NCBI GenBank assembly: GCA_026874595.1
Contig: CM049316.1
Span: 13,072,839-13,136,838 of the forward strand
DNA from: Sipunculus nudus
Lineage: Eukaryota > Annelida > Sipuncula > Golfingiida > Sipunculidae
Direction: 5' to 3'
DNA length: 64,000 nt
A program made the position numbers and the translations under genes. This document shows positions 54,401-64,000 of the stretch, one piece after another; the stretch's first letter is position 1; the number at the start of each line of letters is the position of its first letter. The notes under the pieces are model-generated. The model made no database searches, had not been told where the DNA came from, and saw only the letters and a program-made list of their open reading frames with translations.

Positions 54401-57400
54401 ACAGTATATAATAAAATATCATATAAGAATTTTCAGCATTGAGTATTAAAAAGGAAATGTTTACCTGTAACCTGGTTGCACTTTCTGATTTCCTTAATAA
54501 TCTAAACATTATTTTAAGGGAATGGCTTTCTTTTATAAATATAGTCTTGAAGGATTACCAAGTTGACACAAGTTACTTCCAACTTTACATAAGGTTTTCT
54601 TGACATAACATTCTATTACTTACTAAAAAAGGAAATTTCCTGCTCTTGAAAACACGTGCATGTTAGTCTAACATTGATTTACAGTTACTTCACATTTTAA
54701 GGTCAAGAGGAAATTTCCTTCATGTTAAATAAATGTTAAATCTATTGACATTGATAGATGCACGGATAATGACCATGCAGTACTGACAACATGTTAACAC
54801 AGCTAGCGTTGGTGCCCAATCATGTAAACACTTGTTCTGAGAGAGAAAGACTGGGTTTTTTTATGAGGACAGTCACAGTTACACCACCTGGTGGTGATTT
54901 GTTTCTTAAAATCTGTTGGAATTATTAACATTATATCTTAAAACTGTAACAATATACTAGAGCCCCTTGCAACAAAAACAATGTTTTAAGCAGGACATCT
55001 GTTTTAGAAGGACCTGAAGGCATTTGGGAAGGCATTTACCTGAAGCCATCATTAATATGGTCATTGAAACATATAGTTTAACAGTCAACATCACAAATGT
55101 TTCATCACCACTAAAACAGGCAGAAACTGTTTAAAAAATTACTATATTGTTTAAAAAAATGTAGATTTATTCATTGTTTCTTCAAAGGAGCATGTTTTTT
55201 TTATTTACTACTTAATGATAAAGAAAAGTGTGACAATTTCTATTTAGTTGGATATAAAAAAAAAGAAGAAATTATTCATGTTTTCTCCAAATGAACATCA
55301 GGTTTACACTGTCTTATGACTCATCTAGGAATGTGTATAATTTCTACCATGTTAAATATAAAAAAATATTCATGATTTCTTCAAAATAACATTAGATATA
55401 CACTAACTAATTATAATCTATAGAATGTATACATTTTACACAGCTTTAGACTTTCATGGCACGGGGCAACACAAGCTTAAACTTGCATCAACTTGTAAAA
55501 CCACAGACAGAAAATATTGACCGACTAAACTCTTCAAAACTCCCATAACAAGAGGAGCCTCACATACAGCAACCATTGACAACAACTGGCTGGACAAACA
55601 GTACTGTGTCACATGATACCATCATCAAGGTGTCACATGATACCATCACCATGGTGTCACATGATAACATCACCAAGCTGCATTACTGATCATGATCCCC
55701 TAATTGACTGAATGAAACAAAATTAAAGCTCCTTGTATAATCAGGTCTTCATTTGAGTCTGTTGTGTGTATGTGTGTGTGTGTGTATGTATGTAACTAAT
55801 ATTAACAGCCTTTCCCCTTTTTAGAGGCTAAACTTGCCGGACTTGCTTCATGATTACATTTTTCATTAATTCATACTGTTCCATAGTATTTTATATAAAA
55901 TACAATTCAAATATTTTTTATTGTTCTATATAAAATTTAATTTTTCAAATATGAACATATATTAATTTTAATTCTTAAAATATGAACATATACACTCACA
56001 AGTAACAGATAGGTTATCACTGGCCCCTGTCTCCCAAAATTCTCAATAAACTGCTTTTTGCTAAATCCATGGTGGCCACATGACTATGTTTAACTTAGGG
56101 CTAAAATCTTACATGCATTCAGTTCAACTGCTGATTTAGTCATATTTTGTGGTCAACTGCAGTGAGTGTCTCTTTTAAGTCTGGGCTTGTTCAGTCATGC
56201 AAAATCTAACCGCCACGCAAGTGTAACCATTGTGGTCAATACATCCGTGAAAGCTTCACTTGAGAACTTGGCTTGTTCATTCAAAATGACAAGAGTTTGC
56301 ATATTTCATAGCTCTCAGCTCTTACAACCTGTAAATAGAGATACCTGATGACCTTGTTGAATTATACATCTGATCTACTTTGAAGCTTATTTTCCACTCT
56401 GACAAATACCCCTCACGCTTTGACAGATCACAACAGTGTTACCGTCGACGATCCCTTTCGTTTATCTCATTTCGTCCATGATTTCTGAACCGCAATGGTT
56501 TTCTATTAGATCAGGGAACACTCATGGTTCACGAGCTGTAAACTTCCAGTGAACTCTTTGACACACGTAGCTGCCATTCACAGTTTACCACAATACTCCA
56601 TCTGGTGTATGTGCAGAGACTCAGATTTACTTGGGATAGGTGAAGGACAGACCTGAATGCTAGACACACTAAGCACTGAAGGAGGGGTTGTATATCAAAT
56701 ACTGAAAAGATTCAGAATTGTTTCTAGCATTCTTAAGATTGCAGAATACAAACTAACATGGGTCAGTAACCAGTGAAACATGAATTTAAGAATTAAGTGA
56801 ATAAAAATTGTGTTCAAAAATAAAATAAAATTTTTCAGTTCCTTCCTTCAAAAACATTTAACTTAAATTCATTTAAAATGCTTTAAAAAATGCTTTTCAC
56901 AGTGTACATCCCTATTAAATAGTCTAATTTTTTTTCATATTTTAAATTTAATTTTGTAAAATTATCTTTATATTTTGTGTATGACACCTAAGTGAAAACC
57001 TCATGATTGTTAACCAATGGTTTTTAATTTAAAATCACAAAATATTTAGTCTACCACAATTTACAATCCTTGTCATTGCCTCATTGATACTGATACCAAA
57101 AACATAATTTCTGTTGCATAAGTACACAGATCTTAATAATATGGTACAAATTAAAATTCTGATATTATTAATTTAATAAATACATGTTATTTAAAGTTCT
57201 GAAACACACGTGTTTTTTTTCATAAATAAAATATATTTTTGCCTAATGAACTGATATTTTTGTATTCCTGATTTAATATGTATATTTAAAAAAAAAATGG
57301 AGAAGTAAAATTAACAAACAATATAAAAATGTCTTTCCAGATATTATAATCATCTACAATAGAAAACAGAGACTTGAAATGATAAAAAAAGAAATATTTG

Positions 57401-58172
57401 ATAAGTTTAAATAGTTTTTTTTAATTTTGTCATTTTATGTATCACATCTAACACGTAGTATGACTAATTTAATCTATTGCTGTGATCAATGAGAAATGCT
57501 AAGCTATAATTCATTAAACTGTGATGTGTGATGCATGTCAAATGTATCAGTGAGCAGTCATAATTACTCTCAATTCAGGGACAATAGTAAATATAAATTA
57601 ACAATAAACACACAATAACTTAAAAATAGAAAATGCACAGGATTTATTAACCACACAATCAAAATCATTTTCACTCTCAATGTTTGCTGTTGCATTGTGG
57701 AATTTGTTACTGGCTGGTCTCTATAGCTATGGGCTGTGTGCCTGGTGATTCTGCCCTGTGTGTATCTGCCTCCAAGACTACACAAACAAACACGGCTTAT
57801 TGCGCCTGGATCAGCAGGAAACTGGAACATTATCTGTGAGACTTCAGGCATTGATCCATAGCTATAATAAGCAAGCCCTCTCATTACCTTTAAAAAAAGA
57901 CACCATCAAGTTTGGCATGTGATCAAACTGTCTAATCATCTCCACCTCTCTGGAGACATTTGTTTTTCCCATTTAAATTATTATTCTTATTATTATTCTG
58001 CCACTTTTTTTCATCCTATTTCACTGATTATTACCCAAGATGTATCTTAGCATGGACCAATTAGTTTGACCCAGTGACCTTGACCTATAGATCATCATTA
58101 TATGCAAAATAACTATTTTCATATGAACTAAAATTGCAAAAAGCACCACTGGCAGCTATTATAACAAACAAC
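54401..58172. other. Unassigned AT-rich region
   Basis: No gene or known element was recognised on either strand. It has a 24-bp tandem triplet (55606-55677), a short (GT)n at about 55761-55785, and a slightly more GC-rich patch at about 56160-56660 without a convincing exon. Confidence 0.4.
55606..55677 (+). repeat. 24-bp tandem repeat, three units
   Basis: GTGTCACATGATACCATCA plus five bases, repeated exactly in phase at 55606, 55630 and 55654 with single-base changes. Confidence 0.92.
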
Positions 58173-60800
58173 AAGGGACCTATGGGTCACGACGCTCAGC
58201 TGTTATATATGATAAAAAAATATTATTTAGAAATGAGGCACATGCTGGTTTTGTGTGGTAATAAATATAAGCTGTATTATGAGTTGTTGTTTAGCTTATG
58301 TTTGATTTTGATAGTACCTTTGGAGACAGGGAAGAGGATTGATTTCATTTATTTTATTAACAAATGGAGTGCTATTGTCACACAGATTTTGACTTGGCCA
58401 TATAACTTATAAGCAGAATATATAATATAAGGGTTTAACTATTAATTAAAAAGAATTACAAATATTGTCCCAAATATTATTTTTTTTTTAAATAATAAGA
58501 GAATCATATGATTTTTTTAAATGAAATATAACTGAAATGATTATTAAAATAATATTAAAGAATATATTCATGAATGCATTCATGAATACATTTTGAAAGT
58601 ATTTGCACTGGTATTCATATACTTTCATTTTTACCTGAATTCCCAATCTTTATGCAAGAAATTTTATAATGGAGTACATAATCATATTCGTATTTAAATA
58701 CAATTACAAAGTATTCGCACCATGACTGGTATTTATTCAGTTTTCACCAAACAATGATGTTGAGAATCCAGAATATACAAAATTCACACATTTAAATAAT
58801 GATCATAAGTACCTGGTTTTATGGCTTTTATTTATATTAAAAAATAACTGTAATTAATTCATTTTGGACTAATTTCACATCAATGTACACACTAGACACA
58901 GTAGGAATCTAGATTAATATTATCAACTGCATCTTTGTCTATCATTAGTTTCCATCATATGATCCCTAATGATTAGTAATGAATAATATGATTTACTTCT
59001 TTATCATTAAAATTGAACTGAAAAATACCATAGGTGACTGCATGGTGTTATTTGGAATACGTGACATTCTATCAATCAATACAAGATTCTTATATCATCA
59101 GTAACTGCAAGTTAATTTCCTGTTATTATAAACTAACAAATTCCTTTTCTATTTTTCTTTAATTTTTTATTAAAAACCAATAAAAATTTATTAATTTATT
59201 GTTTGTTGTTATGTAGTTGGTTAAAACTACTAGATGAGTTGGGTTGGACACCTGGATCAACTGTGGCTGGCCATAAGCTGCCTGGATTCCCCTGTATGCC
59301 TCGCCTCAAGCATGCATAATTTGCTGAAAGTTCAACAAGGTCAACATACAGGTGACTCAAGAGGGGCTGGAGAGAGCCAAAGTCTGACAGGGTCTCAAAA
59401 AAACATTTATAAAAGCTACAATTTTTGGCCAATTTCTTTCAGCTTTCTAAACTTAAAAGCTGAAATCCTTATGTGTGCATGATATGAAAATTATATCAAC
59501 AGTGCTCACAGGAAACAAACGTGCCATGGTCAAAGTTGGGCAAAATTTAAGTTATTAATTTTACATTTATACTAATAACTTATAAAATTTGAAAAATTCA
59601 TAACTAATTTTGGGTATTCAATTGAATCTTGATTAAATAATGTTACATCCCTGACAAAAAATCTCTAGCTTCAGCAATCCCCTTGTTAAGGGAGTAAATA
59701 TATTTCTTGATTTTTTACAAAGTGCATTATGTTTGGGCCCATAACTTAAAACAATTACGCAATACTGACATCATTCTGGCATGTGCATAGAGAATGAAAA
59801 ATATGTATATTATTTATGATTAAAGTCAGATCAGTGGTTTTGATATTAGGCAGTCTTGAAGTGTAACAATGGGTTTTTAATGGAAAAATGAAGTTTTTCA
59901 TTAATATCTTGAAGGTATTAAGTCCTAGTGACCAAATTCTTGGCATGGTAGGGGATTTTGGAGACATCTAGCCGTATGCCGAATTTAAGGAACTAAGAGC
60001 TGAAGCTGGGGAGCTGAGCTCTTGCAAACTGCATAACACTAGCTTGATGTAAACAATATGTTACATGGTGCTTGAAAACTTGAATAAAATCTACAGTTTT
60101 TGATCAACTGGTTTCAAATTTTTGGTGTTAACAGTTGAAAAGGTAACAAAAACATGCTGTGAAAATTAAATCCACAGTACTCACAGGAAAAAAACGTGCC
60201 ATGGTCAAAGTTGGGCAAAATTTAAGGTACCAATTTTTTATTTTTATTAATATTTTAAAAAATTTAAAAGATTTTCATCTAATTTTGGGTATACAATTTA
60301 ATTTTGATTAATTAAAGTTATATTACTGGAAAAAAGGTCCATAGCTTTAACATGTTTTGTGTTAAGTGATCAAATATCTTTCCTGATTTTTTACAAAATG
60401 CATTATGTTTGGGTCCATAACTTTTTTAAATTACATAATACAGACATAATTTCTTGAATGTACATAGGAACTATATAGAGGAATATTTATGGTAAATATG
60501 AGGAAAAACAGATGAGTGGTTTTGATATTAGGCAGTCCTGAAGTGTGAAAATAGGTTTTTAATAAAAAATTGAGGTTTTTCCTTAATTTCTCAAAGGAAC
60601 GAAGTCGAAAAGACCCAGTTTTCGGCTTGGTAGGAGATCTTGGGGACATCTAACATTATGCCGAATTTTGGATTCCTAGGTCTTACGGTTTCAAAACGTG
60701 CCACATCTACGGACGGACGGACGGACGGACAGACGGACGGACGACGGACAATGGACCACGACTATAGCTCAGATGACTTATAGTCAGCTGAGCTAAAAAT
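58173..60800 (+). mobile_element. Family C interspersed element, copy 2 (~2.6 kb)
   Basis: Left end: GGGACCTATGGGTCAC and GACGCTCAGCTG (58175-58202). Right end: TAGCTCAGATGAC-TTATA-GTCAGCTGAGCTA with a GGAC tract before it. It matches 5944-8680 in order throughout and keeps about 75 bp near 59795-59870 that copy 1 lacks, while having the 131-bp segment only once. It has lost the C in the palindrome (CCTATGG for CCCATGG). No mobility gene is seen. Confidence 0.88.
60712..60745 (+). repeat. GGAC microsatellite near right end of family C copy 2
   Basis: (GGAC)n with one CAGA variant at the same relative position as 8586-8628. Confidence 0.9.
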
Positions 60801-61890
60801 ACAATTTTTGAAACTGTCACTCGCCACTAGTATATCAACTTTATAAGTGGACAATGAATACTGGTTATTATTGATCATTTAAAATTTATTTATTTTTCCA
60901 TTTAAAAACAAAACTCCCCAAAGGGATCCAGACATATGGTACTCATCACATATGTGGTGTTTAGACTTTCTGGTTTTCATGACAACAAAAATTGATTTGG
61001 ATAAAAGTATGATGTGAGAAAAGTGCTTCCCATTTAACACTGTGTACTGGGTCAATACCATTGGCAGGGATCCATTTGGATTACAATGAAAACCTTGCTG
61101 CATAAAGCCACTTTCACTATACAAGTGTGTTGAATATGGTTTCTTCAATGCCAAATTCAACATACTTTATTCAATACACTTCATCTTCATACTGCATAGG
61201 TAAAAATAGTAATCAATGCCATACTTAATGTATTAAATTCACTTTTTGTGTTTTCAGTTACACTGCATGCGCATTATAATCCTCCTTTTGCACTGAAATC
61301 CAGAAACAGCAATCAATGTGCATAAAATTAATGTGTGTTCACACTGTGTGTTGATGTGAATACTGCAACATTTAGTTAAACTATTACCAAGTTAAACCTT
61401 CCTGTAATTCTATGGTGGTCTTTCAGTTTCTTTGACGTCAGCTACAACTATTAACAGCTAGGTTTTATTGTAGTGAAACAATTAACATGGCATAGACCAT
61501 GTTTGGAACTTAATTTCTTTAGTTTAAGAGTGACTCAAATACCGAACCTTCTATAATGGTGGAGACTGGAGGAATGACATGTGATGACAAGCAAGATTAA
61601 GGAATATTTGCCACACCAGCCATTCACTGTGAATCTAAACGATTCAGGACACCTATCAAAACTAAACAAACATAAGACAAGTTGAACCCTGCTGGTCCTT
61701 CAACAACCTTTGACCCTTCCCACTTGGCAACGGTAAGCAAGGAGTGGCTCCCAGATCACATCCTCAAACTGGAGTGAGGACATTTCTTGTACTGGACCAC
61801 AAACAAAACTCTCACTGAGTAGTAAAAGTAGAGCTAAATAGGTATACACACAACCCCATAAAGAAAGACAACAGGTCCACTTACAACCCT

Positions 61891-61903
61891 CCCCCCCCCC
61901 CCC
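61891..61903 (+). repeat. poly-C homopolymer
   Basis: Thirteen C after CCCT and before ATAAAAG; length is likely variable. Confidence 0.9.
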
Positions 61904-62379
61904 ATAAAAGAAGAAAGAAAATATTTCAGACTGGGAAAACAAACCAACACTCAGCTACTTTTATATATTAAGATGGCAAACACAGCACACATCACACTAA
62001 AGGGGTAGTCCCCAGCCCCTCACAAAAATGCTTGTAATTTAATTCACCTTTCAAATTAAATGAAGTAAAAGCATAGTGCTTGCAGGGACAAGGTATTTGA
62101 TGAATGGCAGAATTTTATATATTTTAATAAATTTTCCCTTCTCACAAGGGCATACCGTAACACTAAATAATTTGTATATGAATTTCATGCAAGTTTTAAG
62201 GAAATTTTTATATTGAATACAATTACAATTAAAAATTGTCAAAGACATGATGAATTATAAAATATAGGATTAAAAATATAACTCCATAATCAAAATAATC
62301 ATAGTTAATTATAACATCAGTTAACACAAGTCTATAACAGAGACCAAAAAAAAGCTAACCTATAAGAGCTTCTTTTATG

Positions 62380-62700
62380 TCTTGTGACCACTGACCTTAT
62401 TAAATATGTGTGGATTTTGCTTACAACAGAACTTAGGCAAGATATCATATTGGTTAATATTTCTTTTGAGATTCATCCAAATCCATCTTATTCCTGGAAG
62501 ATATGATCACAACACCACAAAAAAGCCTTATGACCTCTGACCTCATTAAATACAGCAAGGATTTTGCCTAGAATCAAACTAAGGTGAGATAATCTACTGG
62601 TTATTAGTTTTGGTGTGTTTTGTGAAAATCCATCAAAGCCCTGGTAAGTTATTGCGATGACACTAAAAGTTAACAGATTGACAGAAGGACAGCCAGACTC
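62380..62700 (+). repeat. Repeat G, copy 2
   Basis: Two units opening with GACCACTGACCTTATTAAAT and GACCTCTGACCTCATTAAAT, about 145 bp apart, then AGTTAACAGATTGACAGAAG. Same order and orientation as 47120-47440. The GACCTYTGACCT theme also recalls the family C interior at 13095-13950. Confidence 0.7.
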
Positions 62701-64000
62701 TGCATGGGTACAGCTAAGTAAGTCCCATTTAAAAGTATGTTTTAATCTCTCTTTCGGTGGTATAACCTTGGGTATACCATTATCAGTCTGAATAAAGATA
62801 AGTTTTAATCTCTCATTAAATGATGATGAAAGTTCTTTCCTCAACCCTGGTGCAACATAAAGGCTCACAAATAATATATCACATCTCTTGCCCTCGAAAC
62901 CACTTACACACTATGAACAGAGATGACTGAGGGTGCAAGATCATGTTATAAAAGCTGATAGTTTTTAACACATATCCTTGACAGATGAGATGAGTTATGG
63001 TTGTGCGTGTCAGTGACAGACTTAAATAGGCAGCAAATGGGAGTTCTCTAAGTAATTCAAGTACAGTTCATGTTTTTTATGCAACTATGAAATGGAAAAT
63101 TGTGATCAATAGCACTACTGTTACTCTTATTTTAGTTTCAAGTGGTCCTTGCCTCCACTTACACTATCTCATATTTGATCAATGTAATCGGAAACTCTCA
63201 AGTGATCATGTTTATACATTATAAAAACACACACATGTATATCTATCTATAATCTCATATAAAGTGACTCTCATGTGTGTACACACTCTGAGTAACTAAA
63301 AAACTTTCTCTTTTGACAAATGAAAGTAGATAAAGAGTATGTGTGTGCCCTGAACATATTAAATAATCTTATTGTGATAACCTCTCACCTGCCTGTTAAG
63401 TCAAACTTGTAGTTCTGCTCTCAGTCATAAGGGGGCGCTATGTGTCAGGAGATATTCTGGTGCCTCATGAATGGTCATAAGAGGGCAAGAAATTAAGTCT
63501 GAATATTTCTGAGTGATGAATATTTAAAGTATCCTTATGAGCATGATAAAAATGTTTATAATAGGTATACAAACCACTGAGGAAAAGTTATAAATGATGG
63601 TTTAAGGAATTATATTTTTTGGTAGTTCTGAGTATGTTCTGAGACATGCTGTTCAGTTTTCTTGTGTAAAATATTTTATCTCCTTGTGGTACAAAGTGCA
63701 CCACATGCCAATGGAATGGCTAAACATACCTGATTGCAATCTTAAGAGGTACTCAGTAATCCATGCACTGCACCACTTACACCTCATATATAAGCTCACC
63801 TGAATACAGGTAGATTTCACCATCACCCATATAGCAAACATCACCTACCTGAAAAGACAAGAAAACATGTATTAAAAAATTAAGGATAATAAAGAAAATA
63901 ACAAATAGGTCATACTGTGTGGCTAGTCATCACAAAGTGAATAGCGTCATCAGGTCTATCAGCTAAGTAAACAATTTGTCACAAGTTCTTGATATAGTAT

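Larger units (their letters stand above)
60801..64000. other. Unassigned 3' end of the window
   Basis: No supported gene. It contains a C13 run (61891-61903) and repeat G (62380-62700). The several short open frames on the minus strand have no start, splice or family support that I can see. Confidence 0.4.

Noticed and set aside
57570..57884. 104-codon minus-strand open frame
   Set aside because: No recognisable domain, no paralogue, composition like surrounding non-coding DNA. Not excluded, but not supportable.
62488..62868. 126-codon minus-strand open frame
   Set aside because: Most of it lies in repeat G, which also occurs elsewhere in the window without an open frame.

Overview
The window is eukaryotic nuclear DNA. 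It is AT-rich, has GT-AG introns, and carries many microsatellites, satellites, SINE, LINE and other interspersed repeats. The style of the repeats (GGAC-rich and GCGGCGG-rich element ends, degenerate GACCTTGACC units) and the cysteine-rich genes suggest a lophotrochozoan, most likely a bivalve mollusc. That assignment is inference; no marker gene is present.

Genes: three tandem paralogues lie on the + strand. Copy 1 is represented only by its 3' half (exons at 647-790, 1297-1470, 2481-2567 and 3077-3147). Copy 2 runs from the signal-peptide exon at 16529 to the stop at 25023, with a possible start exon at 11480-11494. Copy 3 runs from 34578 to 47626, with a possible start exon at 34259-34267. 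Each encodes a small secreted or surface protein: signal peptide, five cysteine-rich exon modules with 36 conserved cysteines in total, and a hydrophobic C-terminus that ends within or just after the hydrophobic stretch, as in GPI-anchored proteins. Every intron after the signal exon is phase 1, so each cysteine module is a symmetric 1-1 exon. With the proposed first exons the spliced reading frames come to 348 aa (copy 2) and 343 aa (copy 3). The modules resemble EB/EGF-like repeats; biological function is unknown.

Layout: 1-3147, end of copy 1, with a 43-bp tandem repeat in one intron. 3148-16528, intergenic DNA and probable intron 1 of copy 2, filled with interspersed elements (4772-8680, 11760-14182) and a 33-bp satellite (15004-16125). 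16529-25023, copy 2, whose introns hold two tRNA-derived SINEs, a MITE, a hairpin-ended element (19340-20525) and an element remnant that abuts exon 4. 25024-34258, intergenic, with a second MITE copy and one isolated candidate exon. 34259-47626, copy 3, whose 7.8-kb intron 2 holds a dead LINE and a hairpin-ended element. 47627-64000, no recognisable host gene; a dead LINE split by a hairpin-ended element lies between two (TAG)n arrays, and a second copy of the 2.6-kb element sits at 58173-60800.

The most unusual signal is structural. At least three repeat families (A: 37530-38500 and 51131-52292; B: 19340-20525; C: 5944-8680, 11760-14182, 58173-60800) share one end design: a palindrome at the left end followed by a short motif, and at the right end a hairpin whose outer arm is the exact inverse of that motif while its inner arm carries one or two differences. 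This resembles Helentron/HINE-type rolling-circle elements but is not proven to be that.
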